Shown here: positions 1 to 11,954 of the stretch, piece by piece
How the letters are laid out: the number at the start of each line of letters is the position of its first letter
Numbering within the stretch: the first letter of the stretch is position 1
Assembly: GCF_000001735.4 (NCBI RefSeq)
Contig: NC_003070.9
Coordinates: forward strand, 21,871,971-21,935,970
Direction: 5' to 3'
DNA length: 64,000 bases
From: Arabidopsis thaliana
Lineage: Eukaryota > Streptophyta > Magnoliopsida > Brassicales > Brassicaceae
Made by a program: the position numbers and the translations under genes
Notes under the pieces: model-generated
What the model was told of the DNA's origin: nothing
Databases searched by the model: none
Seen by the model: only the letters and a program-made list of their open reading frames with translations

Positions 1-2112
1 TTGATGGACTTTTCAACATCATCCTATTGAGTATGATATAAACACTCGTTTCCATCTTGATTCACTCGTTATCTTTGCATTGATCATAAAATTTAGTTTC
101 TTAGGGCATTTTTTCGGTGATATCTTTAAACAAAAACTATCTACAACATTGTGGACTGCCCTTTCGTTCCGTCTTAGTGTTTTTAGTCACCTTTTTACCA
201 TCTTTTCCTATTTAGTTTTCTTTCCAACTAAATCTTGTGATTTAGTAGATGAATAGATAAGGCCCGCCTAAATAGATTGGTATAACATATAAATGTTAAT
301 TTTAATCGATAGTATTTGGGTTCTGAATAGTAAAATAGTAATCTACAAATTTTAGATATTTAAGTTAATATTTTTATTTAAATATAATTTCAGTCTTATG
401 TATTCTATTTTATTTATGCACACTCAATCTTATCGATGATATTTGAATTTAAATAGTAGTCCACACACTTTTGTTATATGTAATTTAGTATTAAGTATGA
501 TAATGATATTTGAATTTAAATAGTAATCCACACACTTTATCATCTTACACATTCAATTTCGCAATACAATTTAAGTATTTATTTCATCATATTAAACTCG
601 ATTTTAATTATACATACTAAGTGATAACAATTTTATATCAAAATAATATTTATATCAGATCAAATTTATATCTTAGTTAATATTAAAAATAATTAACACT
701 TAACAAAACATAATTAATATAAAAAATCCACAAAATATTTTGAAAACTAACATGGTTTAAAGGCGCAATTGCAAAAAAGCTCTTTTTAGTGCCCTTTTTC
801 AAGAATAATTCATCTTATGGATTAAGGCGTAGAGTCTAGGGATATTTTAAGGAAATAGATAAATTGTAGATCTAGCTATGATTAGGATTGTTAACACACC
901 GTTCTAAAACTCAAATCACTAATGTAAAGTCAACTAACTCTCGTTGTATCAACTAGCTATGCCTAATAAATAAGGATTCTAACTCTCATTGCAAATACTT
1001 AATTGCTAAACATGCATTAATATCAAGTTTGATTAGTTCACCTAAGTATCTAAACGAGACATATTCATATCTAGATAGTTAAGCTCATCTATGATAGTTT
1101 AAGGTAATAAGCGCCCTCTTAGATCTTACCTATTATCCTAAGATCAAGTTCTAGGTGATCAATATAAAACTAGCATTAAGAACAATTAAGATGAAAAAAC
1201 CTAAAGATATTTCGTAACAGGTTATCGATCTACAAATTCATTTAAATCTCTAATGAGAGAAACCCTAAACCCAACAACGTGATTACTAAGACATGATTAA
1301 AAGAACACAAATCATATTCTAAAAAAATTGCATTGAATTAAAATAAGAGAATAGAGTTAAAGGAGTTTAGAATCTCTCTTCGAGAAGTTTTGATTCTTCT
1401 TTCCTTGAATATAAAATCTCTCACACAAAAGGTTAAGTCTAAACAATGACCTCAAAAATCTATATCTAAGTTAACAAAAACGTGGAGAGACTATCTTTCA
1501 AATAAGGGAAACTTATGAAACTTCTGCAATTCTTGATAACTTGATTAAAACGTGGAGAATTCCTTTGGTCCCGATACAAGTGTGGTGTCGATCGACACCA
1601 TCGCATCAAAAACGTCTATGTTGCTTTTCCTTGCTAGAAAGCTTCCAAATTTCCTATTTTGCTCTATAGCTCTCAAAAGTGGATATGCACCTGTAAAGAC
1701 TTGAAAACATACGAAAAGAACTAAAAAGACTCTTAAAACCATTCTAATATCATGTTTGAAATGAGTAAAAACCATTATATATCAATATCCAAACGCAATT
1801 CGAACCGAAATCTGAATGTTTATATCTAGATAGCGGTATGTCTTTTTGGCCTAGTTAATGCATTTTCATGTTTCAAACGGCTTGTCAACGTTTAATTCAT
1901 ATATAAAATGCTTACATATGAATTTGATGTATAAAACGGTAACAATTTGAAAAATTTGGGTATTAAATGATATTTTTCCAATTTGATTGGTCAAACAAAA
2001 AGAAAAGGGTATTACTGTAAATTTAAGTTACATTCAAATGCTTAAAGGCTCCCCCTCTAGGGTGGGATTCTGAGATTCAAATTTCAAACGGCACTTTCAG
2101 ATCGAGACGAAG
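1..2112. other. Gene-free AT-rich spacer with repeats and possible retroelement debris
   Basis: I see no credible gene here. The stretch is very AT-rich. A near-identical block of about 38 bp occurs at 437-475 and again at 501-539. An 18-bp perfect palindrome lies at 1583-1600. Part of 860-1440 reads like old retroelement sequence, but I cannot name a family. The last 100 bases (about 2040-2112) are the leader of the kinesin gene. Confidence 0.5.
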
Positions 2113-5100
2113 ATGGAAAAGATCTGTGTCGCAGTCAGGGTAAGACCGCCGGCGCCGGAAAACGGAGCTTCACTCTGGAAAGTCGAAGATAATCGGATCT
2201 CTCTTCATAAATCACTCGACACTCCAATCACAACCGCTTCTCACGCTTTTGGTAAATTCATCTACTTTCTTATCAATCAGTTTCTGGAATTTCAATTTCT
2301 ACAGATCTGATTGAAATCGTAAGTCTCTTCCTTTTTAGTTTTGGTGTTGTTTACTTTTTTCTTCTTTTTGCAGATCATGTGTTCGACGAAAGTTCTACGA
2401 ATGCTAGTGTCTACGAGCTTCTTACTAAGGATATCATACATGCCGCTGTTGAGGGTTTTAATGGTAATCTAACCTAAATTATAAAACTTGAGCGATTTCT
2501 TGGGCTCAGTTTTTTTTTTTTTTCAAGTTTTGATGTATGGAGCTTCTCTGATTTTGTTAGGTACTGCATTTGCTTATGGGCAAACTAGTAGTGGGAAGAC
2601 GTTTACGATGACGGGCTCTGAAACTGATCCTGGAATTATTCGAAGATCTGTTCGAGATGTGTTTGAAAGAATACATATGGTATAGTGCATAGAATTATTC
2701 AGTGATCTGTGAAGTAAGAAAAAGAGTACAGCTTTTGATTCGTGTGTGTTTTGTTCTTTGTTTTTAGATATCTGATCGTGAGTTTCTCATCCGGGTTTCG
2801 TACATGGAAATTTACAACGAAGAAATTAATGATCTTTTAGCTGTTGAGAACCAGAGACTGCAAATTCATGAGCATTTGGAGGTTGGTTTGGATCAGTTTC
2901 ATTAGTGATATCTTCTCCATTAGTTTGTTTAAGAGTTGTTAAAGTTCACTTGCTTTCTCTTGATGTACAGCGTGGAGTGTTTGTTGCTGGTCTTAAGGAA
3001 GAAATTGTTAGTGATGCTGAACAGATTCTAAAGCTTATAGATTCTGGAGAAGGTTTTTAACTCATATCTAAACTACAAAGTAGCGTTCCTGCATTTTGTT
3101 TGTGCCTAATGTGTATTGACATGGTCTTCTAATTAACAGTTAATAGGCACTTTGGCGAGACAAACATGAATGTTCATAGTAGCAGGTCTCACACCATATT
3201 CAGAATGGTACGGTTCAGAAGCTATGAACGAGACCTTCTACTTGTAAAGTTTTTAATCTGATACAATCTCTCTGGTGTGATAGGTGATTGAGAGCAGGGG
3301 AAAAGATAATAGTTCTTCAGATGCTATTCGTGTCTCAGTCTTGGTGAGTGATAATTTTCACTACAGCTAACATCTTTCAAAAGTTTCTTGTGAAAGTTAC
3401 ATAATGCTATTTTTTTTTTAATGGGTGTTCTTTCAATGGAATCTAGAATTTGGTCGATTTAGCTGGATCTGAGCGAATTGCTAAAACTGGTGCTGGTGGT
3501 GTACGCTTGCAAGAAGGGAAGTACATTAATAAGAGCTTAATGATTCTTGGTAATGTCATCAATAAATTAAGTGACAGTACAAAGCTAAGGTACTTTCTTA
3601 CCTTTGACTTGGTTTACTTAACAACAATACAGCTCACCGCAGCTCATTTCTAACATTTATTATTATAGGGCACATATTCCGTACCGAGATAGTAAGCTGA
3701 CTCGAATTCTTCAGCCTGCACTTGGTGGTAATGCAAAGACCTGCATTATATGCACTATCGCACCAGAAGAGGTAAAATAAGTTGCTTTGTGGTTAGCTTT
3801 TGTATTTTCTTGGCTTTAAGTAATCATTTGAAGGGCAAGATTAGATTGTTTACTTACCAAAGGTACATTGATGATGTGTGTAGCATCATATTGAGGAATC
3901 AAAAGGAACTCTCCAATTTGCAAGCAGAGCAAAGCGCATCACCAACTGTGCTCAAGTGAATGAGGTCTGCATTTATTTAAAGCATCTAAACTTCTGTTGA
4001 TTATTTGGAGATATTTGTTACTCTCGTTTTTAGATGTTACTGCGCTACGTTATTTCTTCCCATTACAAAGGATCACCGCCTACATGTGTCCAATTGACTG
4101 TTTTTTTTCCTCTTTATCGGAATATAATCTGACCATGTTTAAATGCTGCAGATCTTGACTGATGCCGCTTTATTGAAGCGCCAAAAGTTGGAGATAGAAG
4201 AGCTACGCATGAAGCTTCAGGTATAGTCACTTTTTTTTTTCAATTACATATTGGAAAGGAGCAACAATACGAAAATTGGTGATGTTTGTAGGGATCTCAT
4301 GCGGAAGTGTTGGAACAAGAGATCTTAAATTTAAGCAATCAGATGCTGAAGGTAGCTTTTTTGCGCTTTTTCTTAGTGTATACATTGAGTTCAACATTAA
4401 GCATACACACGATACAAAACAGCTACACGTTTGTTTGAATTCCAGTATGAGTTGGAATGTGAAAGGCTAAAAACACAACTGGAAGAAGAGAAAAGGAAGC
4501 AGAAGGAGCAGGAAAATTGCATCAAGGAGCAACAGATGAAAATTGAGAACCTTAACAATTTTGTCACTAATTCTGACTTCAAGAGGAACCAGTCAGAGGT
4601 ACGGATGCATTCATTGGCTTAGGCAATATCCTGATTTTCTTGGATTGTTATAATATATAAGGCTCAACCATTACTAACACATTTTGCTGAAGTAAACATA
4701 ATCTCAAAAAGAAAAATTTATATTCAATTGAATATACGATGTAGAATGAATCAAAGATAGCAAATTTGTAACATCTCATTAGTTTTATTAGACTAGTTAT
4801 TATTACATTTAAGCTGAAGTGGTGGACTCATGTTCACGGTTACGTAAAAGTCATTAATGTAATTTCTTTATTGGCAGGACTTTATCATTTCAAGAAAGAC
4901 TCCAGATGGGCTATGCAATGTCAATGACACTAGCGATGTTCCTGGAACCCCTTGCTTTAAATCAGCTTCCCGTTCCTTTGTGGTTGCTCGGTCAAATAAT
5001 TATTCAGGACTATCTGATTTTAGTCCGATGGTTCATTCCCTGGGGGACGTGGCCGATGAAGATACTTGGATGAAACTAAACAAGGGTTTTGTTGCAGACC

Positions 5101-7412
5101 TTGATCAAATCCAATTTACACCTGCTGTTAAATGTCAACCCACTCCTTTAAGTATTGCAACCACGGTGAGTAGATACATTTACTTTGCTCTTATTATCTT
5201 CTAATACTAGATATTAATTTTAAAACTTTTATGGTTTTAGTTGAAGTATTTAATGAAAATTAACAATTTGTAAGTTTTTAGACATAGAATATTTGGTTGA
5301 GATTAAATTTGTAAGGACTAATATTGACAATAGTAAATAGGTGATAGATTTTTGGCCAAAAACCCTACCAAAGATGTATATGTAGATTGAAAATTATTTG
5401 TGCATGAAAAGCTAAAAAAATCACATTGAATGGAGACTTCTTGATGCATGTGGTCAAACCAACCCTCTTCCATCCGTTTGTTTCGTGGTTCTAGACTCAT
5501 TGTTTCTTTTCCTTTTCATATCAACTTGCATTCAAACATTCTGGTTTATGAGAAACTGGCTGGTATCTAGCTCATGTATGTTGAGTATCATTTGAAAATT
5601 CATATAGACAGATACTATCCCAAGTTATGCTGCTAGTATAGTTTTCAATAATAATGTGGTGAGTTCAGCACCTAAAAGATGCGCCCTAAGGTGACCATAA
5701 TTGTTTGCTAACTTTCATTTTAGGAGTGCCCGCGTGAAAATCACTCAGAGGTGGAAGATCTCAAAAGTCGGATTCAGTTGCTGACCAATGAGAATGACAG
5801 TCTTCAGGTTAGTTTTTATTGGTGTCGTTGACTGTTAAAGTCAAAGTGCCCTTTCAGCATAAATCGAACTTTTTTATCAAGATTTCCTGAAACTAAAAGA
5901 AAGATATAATTGTTTTTCCTTCCTTGTTATCTTCATAATTTACCTTTCCTTCTTGTTTTTAATATTGCACTTGATAAGCTGGATACCAAAACTGATTTGG
6001 AGTTTTAATGATCATTTATGTTCCAATTATGTACTGCCAGGTAAAATTTAATGAACAAGTACTCCTGAGCAACAATCTGATGCAAGAGATGTCTGAGCTC
6101 AAACAAGAAACGCTTACTGTGAAAGAAATTCCGAATAGGTTATCTGAGTCAGTTGCTAATTGCAAAGATGTCTACAAGGATGTCATAGTCACTATGAAGG
6201 TGAACAGCTTACTTTTTCTTGTGTAAATCATAATTTTGAAATTTTTATTAAAAGGACATCTCAGCTCACTAGTGTTTCTCTTGCAATTTGTTAGAGCTTA
6301 ATCACTGACAAGGAATCTCCAACGGCAAACCTGCTCCTGGGTACAACTGAAATCACAACGAGCCTACTGGCAACTCTAGAAACACAATTCTCAATGATAA
6401 TGGATGGTCAGAAAACGGGTAGTAGCATAGATCATCCTTTATCTGACCATTGGGAAACACTTCGTGTGAATCTGAAGAACACAACGACGTTGTTGCTGTC
6501 AGACGCACAAGCAAAAGATGAATTTTTGAACTCCCACAACAAGGTAGCTTCCTTGCCACTATTGTCAAGATATGGATCAATTTTATTAATCTTTTTAGTA
6601 GTTTTGTTAGGATACTTTGTCTCTCTTGGTAGGACTTTAGTCCAGTGAAACCTCTGCATATGTTGACCTGCAAATAAATCTAATAAATGGCGTTCTTTTT
6701 ACGGGTTTTTTTCTCGTAATCTACGATTTCGTATCATACCTATAAGTGTTTCATTTTCCTTTGTCTCCGGCATAAGAAGTCTCATCAATCTAAGTCACCG
6801 TTTTACAGTACACTGTCATTTAAGAAGTTAAAAGTCAAAACCACATATGCAAGATTGAGTACCTCATTTGGGCTAAACACATTCTTTCGACATTGGAACT
6901 TCACTTGAATCTCTCCCAGAGTCATGTTTGGTTAGTTAGATGTTGTGGTCAGACTACTATTTCACCTTTCTCTAAGACAGGTTTTGAATGTGATTTTAAA
7001 GGGACAAGAAACAGCTGCTTTGGAGGAGAAGAAACTGAAGTCTGAGCTCATCATCATCAAGGAAAGATACAACGAGCTCGAGAAAGAGTTGTGTTTGGAT
7101 AAACAGCTTCTAGAAGCTTCAAGAGAAAGTCATGAGAAGCTGATAAAAGAGGTACAGTTCCTGAAGGAAGAAAGAGATTCTTTAGATAGAAAAATCTCTC
7201 AATCAACTCAGAGATTGAGAGTGATTGCAAGTGATAAAGAGAATGCTTTGAAAGATCTTAATGTGGAAGTGAAGAGGAGGAAAGATATGGAGGAAGAGAT
7301 TAAGCACATCAGCATTGCTTTCGCTACCAGGCACAAATCTTTTGTGTCTTTTCACAGTGAAATCAAGTCCAAAATGCAGAAACTAACCACTCAAAACTCA
7401 AAAGCTCCTTAG
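2113..7412 (+). CDS. KIN7N: Kinesin-7 (CENP-E-like) motor protein, KIN-7N/ZCF125 type
   Basis: ATP-driven microtubule motor with an N-terminal motor domain (about residues 1-330) and a coiled-coil tail. Coding exons: 2113-2251, 2374-2463, 2561-2679, 2768-2881, 2971-3052, 3140-3207, 3284-3343, 3447-3589, 3669-3771, 3884-3964, 4152-4220, 4292-4351, 4446-4598, 4878-5165, 5724-5807, 6041-6199, 6295-6543, 6981-7412. They join in frame to about 830 aa. The P-loop GQTSSGKT is at 83-90, switch I NVHSSRSH at 192-199 and switch II DLAGSE at 228-233, all intact. The neck [11 protein letters not shown] and long Glu/Lys/Leu-rich tails predict coiled coils. The family assignment rests on the motor sequence and neck; the number 7N and the name ZCF125 are recalled from the Arabidopsis gene order. 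Expected cytoplasmic or spindle role; cargo unknown. Confidence 0.9.
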
Positions 7413-7678
7413 CAAAAACAGTTAAGTTTGTTGAATTTGTATGTTTAATTTATCACCGGATTCGCTAATGTTGATTAAGAAAGTGAAGAACCTATTTATT
7501 AAGTTGCAACTTTCGACTTGGAGACAGTTAGGTGATCTGTGTTGTGAGAATTTTATATTTGAACTTGATATTAGAATTGACCAACAACAAAAAAAAGTTA
7601 GAACTAGTTACAAGAATATAAGAGTTTCTTCATCATTACTTCAAGAAGATATAGAGAAGGAACAAAATGTCTAAACCG

Positions 7679-8818
7679 TCACTCCCAAGTAACCGAGATG
7701 ATCGAATTAGCGATCCCATATTGATCAAACGAGGCTTCAGCTCCATAATCCAGAGTCTTGGAAGCACCAGGAATCGCCTGCACTAGCTTGAACGCCTTGT
7801 TATCTGATTCATCCATGTGAGAATAACAGAAAGACCAGAGAAGCTGAACCGGTTCACTCTTGAGAAACTTTCTCTGCTTTCTTCTCCCATTTGGAAATCG
7901 AACGCTGATACTACAGACAACGCTTCGATCACAGTCTCCTTTAGGCTCTTTTGTCAAAACTGGGAACTCAAACAGGTCGCTTGACAAACAAGTTTCCTCC
8001 TCATCTTCGGATAAAGTCACTACATCATCAAATTCTCGCCCGCAAGAAGAAACCACGACGCTATCTGATGACAAATTCCCCTTATGTATGAGATTTAAGT
8101 CTTTTCATCAGCTGCCTCATCAAAATCGTCAAAATCATCGTCCGTAAAACCAACCATGTCTTGTTGATCAGAGTGGCAAATCTTTTCTGCTTTTACGCGC
8201 ATGTTCCTTGCCGTAGAAGCAATATGTTCGTGAGGACTAGCATCAATATACTTCTTCAAATCCTTAAGAAAACCCTTAGCTTTAATCTCGCCCCTCCATA
8301 TACATATATTCTGGCCAGTAATCGGATCGATAAGGACTAAGGAGCAGCATAGGAGGAGCACAGTGTTGGATCATATAGAAGCTAGTGATTTTTCTTCCTT
8401 CACTGGTATGATCATAAACTTGCCATAACATAAACCTAAACTCAAGGGCTTGAGAAACGTCTTCGTTTGACCATAAATCTCGGTTAAATGTATTACAAGG
8501 AAACTCAGTTTCGGATTGGATATGAACAAGCAACCATAGATCTTTGCTAGAAGAAGCTAGTTTCGCGTCTTCGAACGAACCATTAAAAAGCAGATTTAGA
8601 GGAGGAGGAGGAGACAAGGAAGGCAATCTAGTAGAGTCGGAAGGTTTTAGTGTCAAAGTTTGATTATTTCTCATTCTGTCGATGGCAAATAAGAGATTGA
8701 TGGCATCTTCAAGCTTCCAATTTGTAGACTTTAGACACTTTATAGCGGTTTCCACAGTTTGATCTACAGAGATATTGAGGAAAGCTGAGACCAGTGTTCT
8801 CTGATAGTTACTCTCCAT
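7679..8818 (-). CDS. PUX15: UBX-domain protein (PUX15-like), reading frame broken twice
   Basis: PUX proteins are adaptors that bind the AAA ATPase CDC48 through a UBX domain. The ATG is at 8818; an upstream in-frame TTG at 8833 is not a normal start. In order the locus encodes a UBA-like N-terminus (QRTLVSAFLNISVDQTVETA), a UAS/thioredoxin-like domain (KDLWLLVHIQ, FMLWQVYDHTSEGRK) and a complete UBX domain (RSVVCSISVRFPNGRRKQR to NSIISVTWE). These lie in three frames. A 7-bp repeat-like insertion near 8335 and a stop near 8096 break continuity. GT-AG pairs at 8403-8337 (67 bp, reading on the minus strand) and 8150-8065 (86 bp) would restore frame and give exons 8818-8404, 8336-8151 and 8064-7679 (about 328 aa). 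The first would discard conserved UAS sequence. It is either a recent pseudogene or a gene rescued by splicing. It converges on the kinesin gene with about 265 bp between the coding ends. Confidence 0.65.
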
Positions 8819-9770
8819 TGTTTTGCCGTTCAAAGAGAAAGAGAGAACAAATTTGTATGAGTTTTAATCTTTTGTTTTGTACGTCTTTGCTTCTATTTCT
8901 TTGTTTATATAGAGAACTTGATAGTATTGTTTTTCTTCCTTTTTTCACTCCAATTTGGTTCGAGAAAAAATCGGAAATTTCCTTATCACTTTTTTGTTTT
9001 GTTTATAATAACTTTATCGTTTTTTACTTAAACTTTATCGGTCTATGCCTATAAAATAATTCAATGAACTTTTTTTTAAATCACGCTAAACTTTTTACAA
9101 TTGGAATTTTTTTTAGTTACATATTGATAAATATTAGGATTCATCCCGCGGTACACGGCAAGCGTAGGTTTTTATTCGGTTTCCATATTATATTAGAATG
9201 TATTATTTGTTATTTAACAAAAAATATAAATTTTTATTGTTGTTGATTAAATATTAATTAGTAGAAGTAATTATTAATGGGGTTTTCTAAAAAATGTTAA
9301 ATATGAGTATTATTTGTTTTAAATTTGTTAATTTGCAAAAAATCCTAGGATATATTAACTTGAATATCTTCTTGATTAAATTTGTGAAACATTCATTTTG
9401 ATTAATTAATTTCTTTTCTTTTGATTAATTAGTTTTTTAAAAGGAAAAATGTTATTGAAAGAAATCTTAAAGTTAAATGACTTTCTCAAATCAATTACTA
9501 TTGGTAGCAGAGGGGGAGAACCAATCAAGCCCTAATTCCTTTAGAAAACCCTTTTAACAATCAAAATAGTATTGGTCAAACAATATTTCTGCATTAATTA
9601 GTTTTTTCATATTTAGCAAAAAAGAATTAATTAAAAAATTCATCCCTATTCGACTTCACTTTCTCTCTCTGCCTGAAAATTTTGATCGGTTTCTGGTTTC
9701 TCGGCGAAAGAAGTAAAGTGGCCGACAAATAGTGATCTCGTGAAGGAATCAGTGTGTACAGTGGAAGAAG
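8819..9770. other. Shared promoter region of the UBX and E3 ligase genes
   Basis: This is the head-to-head spacer between two divergent genes. It is AT-rich, with a run of A/T homopolymers between 9040 and 9480. A decayed Helitron-like end lies at 9134-9160. No ORF here looks real. The last 110 bases (CT-rich, 9655-9770) look like the leader of the E3 ligase gene. Confidence 0.45.
9134..9160 (-). mobile_element. Decayed Helitron-like 3' end
   Basis: Read on the minus strand, a GC-rich imperfect hairpin (CCGTGTACCGCGG) is followed by an AT-rich stretch and CTAA then T. That is the layout of a plant Helitron 3' terminus (hairpin, CTRR, target T), and it resembles the better preserved end at 46986-47013. 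I cannot place its 5' end, which would be at higher coordinates. Short and degenerate, so the call is weak. Confidence 0.3.
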
Positions 9771-11662
9771 ATGATACATTTGGCTGGATTTACATGTTGC
9801 TTAGGCGGCGTCGCTCTTTATCTTCTTACCAGGAGCACAGGCAGGTTAGGTTTTTTTTCTTGTCTTTACTATTTACGAATTACGATAACTAGGGTTTACT
9901 GTTATTCGGTGGTAATGTTCTTCTTTCGTGGGACAGAGATATCAAATCAATCACTAGGGTTTACCAACTCAAGGATTTGGGTAATGTTCCTGCATTGTTC
10001 TGCATTTCAATTTTAGGTGGATGGGTTTTGGTTATGTGTTTGATATCATTCGTTTTTATTCAGAACAATTAGTAGAAGTAGAGAGCAAGGTGGTACCTTT
10101 GATCATCGCAGTATCAGGAGATGTTGGCTCTGAGACTCCTATTAAGTGTGAGCATAGTTATGTTCTCGGTGTATTTCTCAAGAGAACGGTATGTATGAAT
10201 TGGATTAGATAATCTAGTTTTTCGTTTCTGTGATTTTGGATATGTTAAAAAGAAACGATTTTTTTCAGGCAGAACAACAGGTTTTGAGACGTAATTGGAG
10301 ATTTTCATGGGTTCGAAATAGTACATTGATGCAGCCGATGACTAAGGAAGTCCCCTGGTATCTGGTATGTCTGTTGGACTTTGATTGGAGTGTATTACTT
10401 TCTAAAGTCATTTACAAAATATGATATTGGTTGCCTATAGGACGACGGGACAGGTCGTGTGAATGTAGATGTATCTCAAGGTGAATTAGGCTTGGCGTTG
10501 ACGGTTGGTAGTGATGTATTTGAAAAGGCAGAGCCGGTATCGCTTGTTCAAGGAGCGTTGGGTTATCTTAAAGGCTTTAAGGTCTTTTCTTTTCCTTTCC
10601 TACCACTTTTCATTGATTTGCTTTTGTTTTGACAATGCTTATACATTGTGGCACCATTGTTGTCTATAGATACTTGGAGTAAGACACGTTGAGCGTGTTG
10701 TCCCAATTGGTACACCGCTTACAGTTGTTGGTGAGGTATGTCTTTTATCTGTTAGCGGTCCAAAATACGTTTTATATCTCTCTTTGTTATGTTGCTTACC
10801 ATGTTAACAGGCTGTTAGGGATGGCATGGGGAATGTCAGGATTCAAAAACCTGAGCAAGGACCTTTCTACGTCACTTATATACCGCTAGATCAGCTCATC
10901 TCTAAATTGGGAGATTTGTCAAGGTTGTTTCTTTTCTCTGTTTTTGCCTATTCTTTTCTTCGAAAACTATGATTGAAAAAAATTCTAAAAGATCTCTTTC
11001 TTTTGGCAGGAGGTTCAAGTATGCCTCCATGGGTTTAACTGTTCTTGGTGTGATTCTTATTTCAAAGCCTGTGATTGAATATATTCTAAAGAGAATTGAA
11101 GATACTCTAGAAAGAAGGCGGCGACAATTCGCACTGAAAAGGTATGACGCACCCTAACCACAGCCACGTATGAAGTATTCATTGCGAGTTGCGAGTTGCG
11201 AGTTAAGTGTTGGGTAACTTGTTGCAGAGTTGTTGATGCAGCTGCTAGGAGAGCCAAACCAGTAACTGGAGGTAGTAATAGTATCTATCCATTAGAGTTT
11301 GTACTTTGTAGTAGTAACATGTGAATCCTTTTTCTGCATACACTTGGAATTGCTCTGCTTACAAAAACGTCTTACCAGGTGGTACAAGCAGAGATGGTGA
11401 TACACCTGATCTCTGTGTGGTTTGCCTTGACCAGAAGTATAACACCGCTTTTGTTGAGTAAGTATAAGACCGCTTTTCTTCTAAAAGCTCTTGAAAACCC
11501 TCTCACTGATCAAACATGGCATCTTTTGATTCCTCTTTTTGTTTGGTTTGGACTTGTAGGTGTGGTCATATGTGCTGCTGCACACCATGCTCCTTGCAAC
11601 TAAGGACCTGTCCTCTTTGCCGGGAACGAATACAACAAGTTTTGAAAATTTACCGCCATTGA
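9771..11662 (+). CDS. SPL2: RING E3 ubiquitin ligase, SP1-like protein 2
   Basis: Organelle-membrane E3 ligase of the SP1/MULAN type. Coding exons: 9771-9844, 9937-9980, 10064-10188, 10269-10364, 10441-10581, 10670-10735, 10811-10923, 11010-11141, 11228-11271, 11379-11457, 11560-11662; joined length 338 aa. Residues 1-20 form an N-terminal membrane segment ([16 protein letters not shown]). A central GIDE/BAM-type region carries [12 protein letters not shown] second membrane segment ([16 protein letters not shown]) lies near 224-246. The C-terminus is a C3HC4 RING starting CVVC at 291-294, with CGHMCCC and TCPLCRERI. Family knowledge: SP1 ubiquitinates chloroplast import components from the outer envelope, and SPL2 is its paralogue. 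Product identity is strong from the whole sequence. The start ATG heads the membrane segment typical of the family. Confidence 0.93.
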
Positions 11663-11866
11663 AGGACAAAACTCAGAACGATTTTTACAAGCGAACAATT
11701 ACTAGTCTTGTACATATAGTAAAGCCTTTGTATCATGAGTTTTTGACTAGAAATTTTTTTGCATTGATAGATTGTGATTGAACAAATGCTAATATAAATT
11801 TCAAGCTTAGATTTACATTTACTAATGAAGTTATATAATCACGTTTCGATGTTAAAATAAGAAGTG

Positions 11867-11872
11867 AAAAAA
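11867..11872 (-). terminator. Pol III T-run terminator of tRNA-Ser
   Basis: Six Ts on the minus strand directly follow the tRNA 3' end, as expected for RNA polymerase III termination. Confidence 0.8.
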
Positions 11873-11954
11873 CGTGAACGGCAGGATTCGAACCTGCGCG
11901 GGCAAAGCCCACATGATTTCTAGTCATGCCCGATAACCACTCCGGCACGTCCAC
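11873..11954 (-). tRNA. tRNA-Ser (anticodon AGA)
   Basis: On the minus strand, 82 nt fold as a class II tRNA. The acceptor 5' strand GTGGACG pairs with CGTTCAC (one G-T and otherwise canonical pairs), followed by discriminator G. The A box is TGCCGGAGTGGTTA-like. The anticodon loop CTAGAAA places AGA in the anticodon position, reading TCT serine codons. A long variable arm (GTGGGCTTTGCCCGC) is typical of tRNA-Ser. The T loop GGTTCGAATCC serves as B box. No intron. It sits between SPL2 and MPK2 on the opposite strand. Confidence 0.96.

Noticed and set aside
6353-6673. 106-codon minus-strand ORF in the kinesin gene
   Set aside because: It overlaps kinesin exon 17 antisense and has no start context or protein-like motifs; it is a shadow of the coding strand.
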